64,000 bases of DNA from Cliona cf. orientalis (taxonomy: Eukaryota > Porifera > Demospongiae > Clionaida > Clionaidae): positions 6,069,054 through 6,133,053 of the forward strand of contig OZ005694.1 in the NCBI GenBank assembly GCA_963930775.1, given 5' to 3'. Both the position numbers and the translations under genes were made by a program. Below, piece by piece: positions 36,601 through 47,084 of the stretch. The notes below the pieces were generated by a model. That model had not been told where the DNA came from. It made no database searches and saw only the letters and a program-made list of their open reading frames with translations. Positions within the stretch are counted from its first letter, which is position 1; every line of letters starts with the position of its first letter.

Positions 36601-38201
36601 GAAGATTGAAAAGATTAAGCAATTTGCCAGAGCAGTTCCAGCAGTGTCCAGTGGTGAGCTGAAGTAGAAAGCCTAAGAGATGCCTTGAGGGCTGTACAGA
36701 TGAGGGAGAGGGAGCTAAATCGAAGGATTGAGGTAATAATAATTTTGATACCTAGCTTTTAGCTAAAGCCCTAAATTATAACTTCAATATATCAGTGGCA
36801 TAGGAAAATGTTTGAGTAAAAGGGTCCACTAGAGTGCATAGCAAGAGAAATTTTTAATTTAAAACTATTCCTAAATAATGCTGCCGATTTCGGTCAAGTT
36901 TCTCGGTTGCATCAATGCTGTTATTTGTGTGCACTGCATGTGTGTATTATGAGATACATGTACATAATATTATTATGGTGGCTGAGAAGGACACTGCTGC
37001 AGTGACCCTCCAAGTCGCCGCGGCTCAGCTGCACCTGCCAATTTATTTGAAAAATTATTCTCTTAGACTAGCTTATGACTGGTTAACTGTAACTTTACAA
37101 TCCGAGACTATCTTTAATTTTTCTTATATCATTACACCAGTAGCTACATGTATAATATTCTCTGGTGTAAGAGCCACCTATGAGAGTGTAAGTATATACT
37201 AAACTTTTTCACTAAAGGAAATTGAGAAGGAAAGCGGTGAAGCTGTAGACCAGCTGAGTCAGCAAGTTCAGCGAGAACAGCATCTGAGTCAGCAATTACA
37301 ACAAGAGCATGAGCAGATCCAGCAGCAACATGAGCAGCTCCTGCAGCAACATGAGCAGGAGTCTCAGAGATCTCAAGAGAGGGTAGAGTATGCTGAAGTG
37401 AGAGCCAGAGAGGCTGAGGCTCAGCTACATCAAGTCCAGTCACACTGGGTCATTCCAAGGAGTGAGATTGAACTCACTGATAAGAACCTTGGCCAGGGAG
37501 CTTACGGAGAGGTTAAAGTAACCAAGTTCAGGGGAACCTGTGTCGCTGCAAAATGCTACCACCAGATTCTTCTCTCTGAGCACAACCTTCGACTGTTTCG
37601 TCGTGAGATCAGCATGGCCGCTCGTCTTCGCCACCCCAACCTGGTCCAGTTCATTGGAGCTTCAATAGAGGGAGAGCTGATTCTTGTGACAGAGCTGATG
37701 ACGACAAGCCTAGGAGCTCTGATGCACCGTGGACCACTCAGTGAAGCCAACATCACCTCCATCAGCCTGGACGTAGCTCGAGCCCTCAACTACCTCCACT
37801 TGATGCAGCCACACCCCATCATCCATCGAGACATCTGCAGCGGTAATGTCCTCCTTGACCCACTCCCAGAGGACTGCTGGAAAGCCAAAGTCTCCGACTA
37901 TGGCTCAGTCAATCTTCTCCAGCACCTGACCACAGCTCATCCTGGGAATCCCTTCTATGCAGCCCCTGAATCCAAGGACCCTGAGCTACAGACGGCAAAG
38001 ATGGACATCTACAGCTTTGGTGTTCTTCTAGCAGAGATGCTGACCAATGAGCTGCCAGAGAAGAAAGATCGTCATCGACAGATCCTCAAGATCTCTGTGG
38101 AGCAACCAAACTTTATTGACCTAGTTAGGCAGTGTCTTAGTGAGGAAGGAGACCATCGCCCCTCTGCTCAAGACATAATGACACAACTTAGTTATACATG
38201 A
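33640..38201 (+). pseudogene. Kelch-coiled coil-kinase gene, copy E (one frame break)
   Basis: Exons 33640-34192, 34261-34421, 35244-35429, 36003-36156, 36525-36732 and 37218-38201. Exons 1-4 and 6 are fully open, giving all six kelch motifs and a complete kinase. Exon 5 lacks four bases (ATGG) at about 36656, so the coiled coil ends at TAG 36665-36667 and the kinase is out of frame. The same deletion creates a GTGAGC donor at 36654. Splicing from it would still leave the kinase exon out of phase. One event separates E from function, so either a very young pseudogene, a truncated kelch-only protein, or a sequence error is possible. It is the closest relative of C. Confidence 0.7.
37218..38201 (+). 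CDS. Kinase exon of copy E
   Basis: Intact last exon of 327 codons plus stop: coiled coil then complete kinase (GQGAYGEV, VAAK, HRDICSGN, DYG, APE). Its coil is exactly 7 residues (21 bases) longer than that of C, through an extra HEQLLQQ heptad. Upstream exon 5 is frameshifted, so expression of this exon in frame would need a different start. Confidence 0.75.
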   Translation, partial: EIEKESGEAVDQLSQQVQREQHLSQQLQQEHEQIQQQHEQLLQQHEQESQRSQERVEYAEVRAREAEAQLHQVQSHWVIPRSEIELTDKNLGQGAYGEVKVTKFRGTCVAAKCYHQILLSEHNLRLFRREISMAARLRHPNLVQFIGASIEGELILVTELMTTSLGALMHRGPLSEANITSISLDVARALNYLHLMQPHPIIHRDICSGNVLLDPLPEDCWKAKVSDYGSVNLLQHLTTAHPGNPFYAAPESKDPELQTAKMDIYSFGVLLAEMLTNELPEKKDRHRQILKISVEQPNFIDLVRQCLSEEGDHRPSAQDIMTQLSYT

Positions 38202-38866
38202 GTACCACGGCGACAAGGTACACGTTACTTAATGTATAAATTATAGTTTTAGCCAATACCAATAAATTATTATTATTTTAATTGTACAATTACCCTTTTC
38301 TGAGAAATATTTGTCTGAATAAAATAATTTTAATAATTATTTTCATTACCATAATATTATCAGATAGTTGAAGTTCCCTTTCTCTTCAGGATGGTTGGTA
38401 TTGTGAGAGTAACTAGCTATCCACAAAACATTGCATGTGGTCAGGATTTTACGAGTGGCTATGCTTAGTATTATTAATATTACTACATCTGGAATATTAA
38501 GTGAGTCGTGAATATAATATTATGGTGACATGCATAATTATTTATGTAGTGAGCAGAGCAGGCCAATATAATTTATGCTGATATATACATCTCAGCATGG
38601 AATAAAACTGCATGCGGGTTAAGGAACTTTGGCTAGCAATTTTTATCCATAGACTCTCCCAGTATGTCACACCTGCTTAGTTTAATAAAGATCTAGCTAG
38701 TGGGTGGGGCTCCGGCCATGGATCAGCAGAGATAGGTAATGAGGTCTTGGCCATACCCTGATTGTAGCTATCTACAACCAACGCATATTTACCTGAGAGC
38801 AAAGTCAATCCGCTCACAACAGTATTATTGTAATTAATGAGCTTCACAATTCTGGAAACATAATAG

Positions 38867-40015
38867 TAGGCATATTACATCAAAATTTTAGATTATTCCT
38901 TACACTTTTTTTACCACACATAATAATAAAGGAGGCTTCAAGATACAATTTAGTCTTTGTTCCGTAAAATTTCATTGAGTGGTTGCAGAGATATGGCTGT
39001 TTTAATATTTCTAAACATCACAATTTTTCTGCCAGGTGTGTGTGTACTATTCCAATAGGGGCATGGCACGTAACATGTTGATTGCTTTAGAGGCCTATAA
39101 CTCAAAAACTACACTACTGATTGACTCCAAACTTGAAATATAGCATGTAAGTACCTCTCTACTTATTCTACTGATGAATTTAACATGCCTTAATGAATAA
39201 AAAAAATTTGGTGTGCATACCTGTTTGGCTGCCACTGTAGCTAACACTTCACTGCCTCAGAATTCCAGAAGCTGACTTTATGCATGATTTTATGAAATTA
39301 CTAGTTTAAACGTCTATTCAAACACATACATAAACTTTCATAGTGGTACACACACATGTTCACACATGTACATGCTCATATGCACATATTAATATTATTT
39401 TCTGAAGTGGAATCTATTATTAAAGTGTAAGATGAGCCCTGAGTTCTTTAGAAGCAACAAAGAGTTTAAAGTGCGTGCACTTTCTATGTATCATATTTTT
39501 GACAGAAATAGTCTAACTAGGGGTAGTTTGAGCCAAAAATTTCATTTTTCATATTTTCAACACATTTTCTCGTATGTACACATGTTATTTTACACAAAGT
39601 AAAATGCTTATTGAGCTGTTTTCAACCGAACACTTCAAAAATGGCTGAAACTACTAAAACATTTGGAATCAGCACCTTGAGTTACCCCTAGAAGCATAAA
39701 AATTAATGCTCTGGAGAAGTGAGCAATTAACATGGAGCAAGTAATAATGTTGAAGTTATCCATTAGCAATATTTGTGTGCCACAGTAGTTGAGTATGTGG
39801 TATTTATGGAGTTTCCCTGAAGCCCTGCAATGCCGGAAGTGGTTACAACCCAACACTTTGGATACTGTAGTGTAGTGCTATCTTTGCTGAAGCCTGTGGT
39901 GCAAGTTTGGTGTTCGTAGCACATTGTAGTGAGTAATTATGATCCCTGAAACTTCGTAATATTTATGTGTGTGCAGGTTTTTTATAGGTAATTTTTTGGG
40001 GTTCTGACATGCCTA
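38867..40015. mobile_element. 1149-bp insertion with TAGGCAT ends
   Basis: Present here but not at about 20413 in the other block. The ends TAGGCATAT and the inverse of ACATGCCTA are flanked by ATAATAG (38860-38866 and 40016-40022), which is single in the empty copy. No transposase is readable; this is a non-autonomous or decayed DNA element with a 7-bp or similar duplication. Confidence 0.75.
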
Positions 40016-41019
40016 ATAATAGAAGAGTGTGGTGATGGAACCATAGGGCAAATTTTTGATAGCCATATTTCGTGATCGTGGCATTTATCGCAGCCGACCA
40101 TTACCAGTTCAGCCGCAAGTAATCTGAAGGTCCCTTAGTAAGGATAAGAGCAGGTGTGTTTAAGATCACTGCTTGAGCAGGTTAAAAAAAGATTTAGCCA
40201 CCTAGAGCCTAGGCTATAACTTATAGCTAGCTAGTTCATCCATCTTTGTAGCTAAAATAGCTAGCTACAAGCATACCATACAACAAACTTGAATTTTTAA
40301 TAGTTAGCCGCCTCCGTCTTATTCTAATGAACTCACACCACATCTCCCTGGTTCCATGTTATACTTTTAATCAGCATTAAACCAAGTCAAGTCACCACTC
40401 AGACTAGAGTACTACAATAATATTATCATAATGATATTCAACAGAATACAAGAAATGAGTCTTATGATGATTAAATATTCATGTGACTGCATTAATTTTT
40501 GGGACTTTCCACTGAGAATCAAGCCCTGCAGTAGTACATCCATGCACACATAACTGGCTACTTGTGATCATTAAAATAGCTGTAGCTATAATAATTATTG
40601 ATGCTGTTTATGGCCAGAAACATTGGATTAAACGTAAGTATTCTGTGTTGTACGAAGGGTAGAATATGATGTATGAAGCCATACAGTTTAATTATGTGAC
40701 ATTACTAATAATAAATTGATCCTTTATATGCAAGTTTCATCTTCATAGCTTGTTCTGAAGTGAAATTATTGATAAAAGAAAAATACCATTTTTTGCTGTA
40801 GCTATATAGTCACGGTGCCATGTTCTCTATGGAGAACGTGGAAAAGCAAAATTCCACTTATTTAATCATAACTTGGGTTTAGAATGAGATATAGAAACGT
40901 CAAACTTGCACCAATACCGGTATGTATCTTTTTAGCTACAGAAACTACCTGTCAGTGAGCACAATAGGTATTGTATTTGTCACAATAGTTTCAATTTTGG
41001 TTGGAAATGGCTACTATCA

Positions 41020-41275
41020 CAGTGGCATAAGAAGATATTTTTGAACAGGGGGGCTGTAAATATTATAATTGCGTGCAAAGTGCGCAAAAAATTTCTTGGA
41101 TCACACGGTACGCCTTCAAACCATGCCCATTATTATGCTAATTTGGCTGTAAAGCAGAAGATGTCGTTAACAAGACCTAATATCTTCCTAGGTTTAGACC
41201 CACTTGGCTGACAAGATGGGGGGGGGGGGGGGGGGGGGCTACAGCCCCCCAGCCCCCCTACTTCTTACGCCAGTG
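41020..41275. mobile_element. 256-bp element with CAGTGGCATAAGAAG ends
   Basis: Inverted ends CAGTGGCATAAGAAG / CTTCTTACGCCAGTG are flanked by TATCA (41015-41019 and 41276-41280). The other block (about 21020) has one TATCA and no insert. It contains 20 consecutive G at 41219-41238 followed by a C-rich stretch. Confidence 0.75.
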
Positions 41276-41709
41276 TATCAGCTAGTAGCTGTGCATGCTT
41301 GCACTGTCATGTGCAAAGGTCACATCTATAGCGGTTACGCCCCGCCCAACTACTATTGAGCATGCGCAGATATACGCTATGCCTATATAGTTCATGCAAC
41401 TCAGCTAGAGGGCAGCGGTCGCGGGTACGTTAAGATTATCGGCTTCATTTTGTTTATACTAGACTGACCGGTGCTCTTCTATGGCTGTCACTGTTAGAGT
41501 TCAGCCAGATGTATGCAGCTGTTGGCCTTACCACATCATACAATGTATGCAGAGTATAATGGTTATCGTGATCTGAGATTAAAGCTTCTATTGTAGTACA
41601 CAATTTCATACTATTTTTTTCAAAACTGGGAGGGCCTGCATAGGTGAACAAGTGTTTGTATCGTATTCATACAGCTAAATTTCAATCGATCATAGCAGTT
41701 AATTAATAC

Positions 41710-42551
41710 TTATTGCACATAAATTTCAGCAAAGAGCACCAACACATTCTCGTCTCCTTGATGCTGGTCATGACAGAGTCGCAGCTCAATCCTGTTAGTA
41801 GTCGCAGCAGGGAGCTGTCTGCTGAAATACGGGGGGTCGTGGAACGAGCAGCATGGGTTATCACTCGCACAGCTTTCTCCAGTCCAAAGGCGGTCAAGCT
41901 GATCAGCCCTGTCGCAGAAATAGTTGTCTCCCACCTCAGTCGGTGGAAGTGGTGCTTCGGCACGATTATCGTTGTCGCAAGGGCAACGTGCAACCCAACC
42001 AAAATTGGTAGCTGAATGTCCAGCGGCGAATGTCCAGATATGTGTGCGTGATCCAGAAGCACCGTGTGTGATGCTCACTCCATCTAAGTAGTTATTCTCG
42101 ATGTTACGGTTTTGTGGACCGCGAATGAAACCATCTGGGGACGATACTCCCTCTCCAATGATCCTACCACATACCCTGTTGTATTCAGTGCTGATGTCAC
42201 CACTGAATGCTGAGCTGCATTGTGAACTCGCTCCAGCACAACCAGTCACTGGGGTAGTTTGCACGCTCCAATCTCCTGGGCAGGACTCATCTTCGCTGGC
42301 ATTCACGTAGAACGCCCTCCTCCAACGCCCAGGGCCACATTTCGGTATATGAACGCCATAGGAGGTTTGGATGGTTTCACGTACTGCAGACTGCAACATC
42401 TGGCGGACTTCTTGCCTCTTCTCGACGCCGGGCATTCACTCAGGCTGTCATTAGTGAATAGGACCATTGGAGTAATGCGTTGCATTGGTTGCAGCATGCT
42501 CACGTCAATGCTGCAGAGAGTGAACACCAACACACCAAAGAACGCATTCAT
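41710..42551 (-). CDS. Secreted cysteine-rich protein with one frame break
   Basis: The start at 42551 gives a hydrophobic signal-like N-terminus (MNAFFGVLVFTLCSIDV), and the frame runs to SLSEC. The main body continues one frame over from about 42435 to TAA at 41710. It holds about 12 Cys and the blocks CPGDW, CSSAFSG, VCGRI, DGVSITHG, HIWTFAAG, CPCDN, DYFC-like DNYFC, CCSFHDPP and a C-terminal EIYVQ. These blocks are familiar from an uncharacterised secreted metazoan family common in sponges and cnidarians. One base appears to be missing near 42432. I cannot tell a pseudogene from a sequence error or a population variant. It is divergent to the membrane protein gene, 457 bases away. Confidence 0.65.
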
Positions 42552-43008
42552 GATTCTTTTGTTAAAACTCTTTTTTGGAAATGCCAGGTGCTTGAAGACC
42601 CTGCGATACTGTCTACAAACCACGCCCATAGTAATACATGAAATGCGCATGCGCGTGCTCATACGTGACAGTAACGTGATGAAAGGATCATGTGACGTTC
42701 ATTGTCATTTGATGGAGGGATCCCCTAGGAACATTCCATCATTCAGTTTTAGCCTACTTTCGGACTGTAAGTTATTCAACTGCTATAAATATAATACCTT
42801 TATAATAATAATACATGTCATTGCAGATTCACAGTGGGCCTCTTGTGGAATACATCTTGGTATAGCTATTTTGAACAATTTACTGACACTGTCTAGTTCG
42901 TACAACTTTTCAATTCCTGCCGGTGAAGATCAGTGAGTTACTGTGCCTAACTACTCGTACGGTAGCTAGCTACTCTTGAAGAAGAGCCATTGTGAATCAG
43001 CTGCCGTG
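42552..43008. promoter_or_regulatory. Divergent intergenic region, putative shared promoter
   Basis: 457 bases between the minus-strand secreted protein gene and the plus-strand membrane protein gene. The head-to-head arrangement implies that both promoters lie here. I see no unambiguous TATA box. It includes the membrane-gene fragment at 42837-42932. Confidence 0.45.
42837..42932 (+). pseudogene. Fragment of the membrane protein gene
   Basis: About 95 bases match 43343-43431 of the gene just downstream (the SWYILN...LSSSYNFSIP part). TAGC is inserted at 42863 and a stop directly follows GGTGAAGATCAG. It is a short tandem duplicate stranded upstream of the start codon and is not expected to be translated as part of the protein. 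Confidence 0.75.
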
Positions 43009-45891
43009 ATGTACCAGCACTCACACCATGTGCATTCACACCATGTGCAGTTACCCCATCATCATATTATTAACTTACCTGATAAAGATATCCGTAAACC
43101 ACTCCTTGACTTGGGTAAAACTAAATGTGGTCGTAAGTGCATAGCAATCATCATTCCCTTAGCCGTAATTGCTGGGGTATTGTCCGCTGTCTTTAAGTTC
43201 ATATCAGGTCCAGGAGCTATCGGTCGTGAAGTATCCGGTGCTGATTATTTCTCTCCATATACATCTCTTGTTTTTCCCGTCTCTGGTTTATACTGTGATT
43301 CATACCGCGTAACAAAGTACTCAGGTAGCCCGGCCACTACGCTCTTGTGGAATACATCCTGGTATATTTTGAACGATTTACCGACACTGTCTAGTTCGTA
43401 CAACTTTTCAATTCCCACCGGTGAAGATCAGGGTACGATTGTTCTAGAGCCTGGAGAGTTCTACCAGTGGTCTTTCATCCTCCATGCTGGTTCTAGGTAT
43501 GAGATAAATAGTTGTGTTATGAGGGAGAATGATGTGGCCGAGCTTTGGGTCGTAAAAGGAAAGGCACAATTCAGAGAGTGGGTGGCTAATAAACAGTGCT
43601 CTACATGTACGAAATATGACTTACCACCATGTAACTTCACAATGGAGCAAAATTTGATGCACAACAATATTATTATATCAAATGATGATGAGTATTTTTT
43701 CGTCTATTTAAACCCAACCCATCAACACTCCCATGTTCAGGCTGACATGTCATTTATTAAGCTTGAATACTCACTTGATGACGATGATATTTATTGTCAA
43801 TGTGAAGAAATTGATGAGTATTTTGAATATTACGCCTGCCTTAGCTCATGCAGCCTGCCTCTTACTTTCAATGGGTATATTCTCCTGGGAACAATGCCAG
43901 CTAGTGATTATGTTGATATCAACTGGGAAGATAAAATCTACATCACATGGTCATGTGACTCTGCTTATAATTATGCTTATTTTCTTTTATTCTGTCTTCC
44001 TTTTGTAGTCATTGTTGCTGTAGTGCTCATTTGTGTTGATATCATAGTACCCTGTCTATCTCAATGTCGATGCCGTGCCAGGAATTCTGATACGACAAGC
44101 ACTGAACAGCCACAGCCAGCCTTGATTCGATGTAGAAGGAAAGTACTTGTAGGTACCCTGTGGTTTCTCCTTGTACTTGTGATGTCATTGATGAGTGTAT
44201 GTGTCATGTTGACTGGTTTGACGATCATTTTAATGGTGATAACTTTCATTTCAAAAGCTCCGGACATACAGGAAATATCTAGTAATAAGCTTAAACTTTG
44301 TCTTCTTGCTCTAAGCACTGTGTTTTTTATAATTTCTCTTCTGTGCAATAAGTTTAGGATATGGACACAAACTAAAATTCGTTCCATAGCAGATGCCATA
44401 CGTCAACAGCATCGATCTCATATTGCACAAAATCGCCAAGCCAGAAGTAACAGTGACACGAACTCCTCGGCTCTAAGAGCCAATGTCATAGCACACTTGA
44501 AAAAACAGATGATGAGGATTATTTTTATGTGCGGCGTGGTTCCTCTTATTATCATATGTGCAGTAGCTATGTCAGCTATGATTACATTTCTGGAAGCATT
44601 TTTCCCAGTCTTAGCCTCGTACAGTTTTGAGACAGATTCTGCTATATTCATACACGGAGATACTCAAACATTCTCTTTTAATAGCTTCTTTTGTTCGGAG
44701 TATTCAATAAGTAGCTATGGGGACCCTCACCTATCTGCCACCCTCCATATAGTGAACTCAGATGCTGTTATCGGAAATCATTCTGTCACATATATTATTT
44801 CCAACGATTCTATTAATGCAGACTTTTTTGCCACGTGGAATTTTTACCTTAATGAAATGTCCGATGCTAGCATAAAAGCATGTCTGCTTGAAGATGACAT
44901 AGTGGAGTCTATAGTAACACTGGATCTCTATCAGTATGATAGCGATAGCAATACATATTTAATTAGTGATGTCGTCAATAGTAGCTGCTACGGAGACTTT
45001 TGGCGAGTGCCCATTGGAAACATATCTAGGAACGCTGGAAAATATGTAATTGAGCTGTCCACTGATAGCGAGTACTCTGTACAAACGCATGTTGAAATTG
45101 AGCTAAATCGCTATCTATATACAGTGCCTCACAACATTAGCAGTGCTCAGACATGCTCTGTGAGCTTCCACACTAGCGACACGTGTACCGCTGCTGCCCC
45201 TTCATCTACTGGTAGTATGACCGGGGTCATATCAGTGCATTCTGACCAATCAGCAATCAACTGGCACAAAACTTTATCGATCAAAAAGTCCTGTAGTTAT
45301 GACATGGCTAATTGGACAGCTTTATGGTTACCAGTATTACTGATTAATGTTGTTATTTTTTCAATCATCTGTGGTATCATACAGATGAGGAAATATAAAG
45401 AAATTCGAAAGAAGTTTGACCGAGGATTTGAACGGGCAGAAAATAATTCTGAATCAGAACGACTTATTCGTCACGAAGACAATACTGTCACCGTAGCAAC
45501 TGACACCCTTGATCCCGGACCTACTGGTGGCCATTCTTCCAATAGTGATCAAGCTTTAGCACAGTCAAATCCTGAAACTGACGTTATCCGAGTAGAAATT
45601 GAGCATACTCCTGATCACGACACTACCCCTAGGTCATTCGATCCACTGGGTGTCGTAGTACAAACCGAGCATCTACTATCTGTCGGAAATACGACCACGG
45701 ATATCGGACCAACTCCGTTTGGGTCATATTCTGATAATATACGGCACGGGCCATTGGCTGCTGCGGCCAGCATCGAATCAATTTCGGCTTCAAAGGATGA
45801 TACAAGAGCCATCGAACATGATATAGTAACCGCTGATACCAAGCCGATCATGGATGCTGAATTTGAAGATGTTATGTGCCAGGCCACATAA
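43009..45891 (+). CDS. Large six-pass membrane protein with duplicated ectodomains, intronless
   Basis: A 960-residue single-exon frame from the ATG at 43009, the first in frame. The His-rich N-terminus (1-20) is followed by hydrophobic segments at about 42-63, 323-348, 379-413, 428-446, 504-532 and 771-793. Two large loops of about 250 and 235 residues (65-320 and 536-770) hold paired Cys and N-glycosylation motifs and are probably extracellular. Each ends in NW-K-containing strands and a Cys before a membrane segment, suggesting an internal duplication. The basic loop 447-500 and the 165-residue Ser/Thr/Asp-rich tail are probably cytoplasmic. I do not recognise the family, so receptor or adhesion roles are only guesses. 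A decayed relative lies at 59597-63461. Confidence 0.75.
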   Translation: MYQHSHHVHSHHVQLPHHHIINLPDKDIRKPLLDLGKTKCGRKCIAIIIPLAVIAGVLSAVFKFISGPGAIGREVSGADYFSPYTSLVFPVSGLYCDSYRVTKYSGSPATTLLWNTSWYILNDLPTLSSSYNFSIPTGEDQGTIVLEPGEFYQWSFILHAGSRYEINSCVMRENDVAELWVVKGKAQFREWVANKQCSTCTKYDLPPCNFTMEQNLMHNNIIISNDDEYFFVYLNPTHQHSHVQADMSFIKLEYSLDDDDIYCQCEEIDEYFEYYACLSSCSLPLTFNGYILLGTMPASDYVDINWEDKIYITWSCDSAYNYAYFLLFCLPFVVIVAVVLICVDIIVPCLSQCRCRARNSDTTSTEQPQPALIRCRRKVLVGTLWFLLVLVMSLMSVCVMLTGLTIILMVITFISKAPDIQEISSNKLKLCLLALSTVFFIISLLCNKFRIWTQTKIRSIADAIRQQHRSHIAQNRQARSNSDTNSSALRANVIAHLKKQMMRIIFMCGVVPLIIICAVAMSAMITFLEAFFPVLASYSFETDSAIFIHGDTQTFSFNSFFCSEYSISSYGDPHLSATLHIVNSDAVIGNHSVTYIISNDSINADFFATWNFYLNEMSDASIKACLLEDDIVESIVTLDLYQYDSDSNTYLISDVVNSSCYGDFWRVPIGNISRNAGKYVIELSTDSEYSVQTHVEIELNRYLYTVPHNISSAQTCSVSFHTSDTCTAAAPSSTGSMTGVISVHSDQSAINWHKTLSIKKSCSYDMANWTALWLPVLLINVVIFSIICGIIQMRKYKEIRKKFDRGFERAENNSESERLIRHEDNTVTVATDTLDPGPTGGHSSNSDQALAQSNPETDVIRVEIEHTPDHDTTPRSFDPLGVVVQTEHLLSVGNTTTDIGPTPFGSYSDNIRHGPLAAAASIESISASKDDTRAIEHDIVTADTKPIMDAEFEDVMCQAT

Positions 45892-47084
45892 TAATTATAG
45901 GGCCAATACGGAATGCACCATAAACAATAATTATGCATGCAGCTATTAATTTTCCTCCAAATTGAATGCTAATTAATTTAAAACCTCCCTATATTACTGA
46001 TGTCTATAGTTATATTATATTCCCAGATCTGACTGGCTGTGTTAATTAAAAGTATCTATTATTATTTTGGTGTTATTTTTTATCTGCGCGGACTATTATG
46101 TTTGGTTACTTGAATGTGATTGTGTGCATTACAAGCTTTTATGTGTAACGATGATATTGTGCTCATTGTTTGTAAATACTGTAGTACATAGTGCCAATAA
46201 TTTATACTTGTGATAATTCGATCTTTGATGCCAATATTAAAATTTAATTTTGACCCTAAGACATTTTGCTTGTTTACAGGCATTCACAGAGAATAATACC
46301 TTGCCGTCCAAGACAACTGCAATAATTGCGATACCTCCTATATACTAAGGGTCGAACTTACAATGATAGGTGTGGATACCAAACCTCTGAGTAGTTGTAA
46401 TTGGTATATCCGCCATCAGATGCAGCTACTTGATGTACATTAACCACAAGGGCTTAGGAGTCTAAGCCCTTGATACCCACTGCAGCCATAAATTTGCACT
46501 AGTCTTGTAATAACAATATTAAGTAACCACAAGACCATGTATACTACTATCCAGAATGTTCTGGCTAGAGCCACCTGCTGGCCGTGGCTTTGTGGATGAT
46601 GTCATGACCTATTATGCACGTATTATGTAATATCTGATGTACTGCTACAAGGTACCTGTTGCAATCACAATGTACAGCGACATCATTTCTGCTCAGTAGA
46701 AGCATATAATTTATACTGCTTCCTTCCTCAACTGAGCAAATGCAATAACAATAACAATGTTACTGTGCCATGCATGTGCATGCATGGCCATGCAGGAGCT
46801 TTGTATTTGTGTCACAGTATACTGTGAATAGCGTACTACACTATACTATTACTAGTAATAGTATAGTGTAATACGCTATTCACGCAGTTCATAGTTAAAA
46901 CATTACAAGCATTATAATTGTCATACTAATTATGGTCATGGTTGATAAGTTTGTATAATATTATTATTATTAAAACACAGCTGTTGAATCTTGATAACGG
47001 TATTTGATATAATAAATGATAATAATCTCTACTTTGCTGAAGTGATGAAAGATTGGAAGGACTTGAAAATAGGTAGTGTTGGGA
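45892..47084. other. Intergenic between membrane protein gene and S1
   Basis: Starts with the 3' flank shared with 63462-63545 and continues with the block shared with 63550-64000 and, in part, with 50380-50700 and 58960-59330. It holds the 60-bp palindrome at 46824-46883. No gene is seen. Confidence 0.55.
46824..46883. repeat. Near-perfect 60-bp palindrome
   Basis: Arms starting GTGAATAGCG and ending CGCTATTCAC pair over 30 bases each with a single mismatch and no loop, centred on ACTAGT. The three related blocks in the window have only one arm or a shortened version. Confidence 0.8.

Larger units (their letters stand above)
22262..41706 (+). repeat. Tandem segmental block 2 (genes D and E)
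   Basis: Second copy of the two-gene block. Extra material relative to block 1 is mainly the insertions at about 24778, 26398, 27009-31228, 38867 and 41020. It lacks those at 7598-10392 (mostly), 11182, 16966 and 21321. Confidence 0.8.
38202..41709. other. Intergenic region downstream of E
   Basis: About 3.5 kb. It matches 19714-21722 except for the insertions at 38867-40015 and 41020-41275 and a diverged middle (40156-40893). No gene is seen. The right edge of the duplicated block is at about 41706, next to the stop codon of the minus-strand secreted protein gene. Confidence 0.55.
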
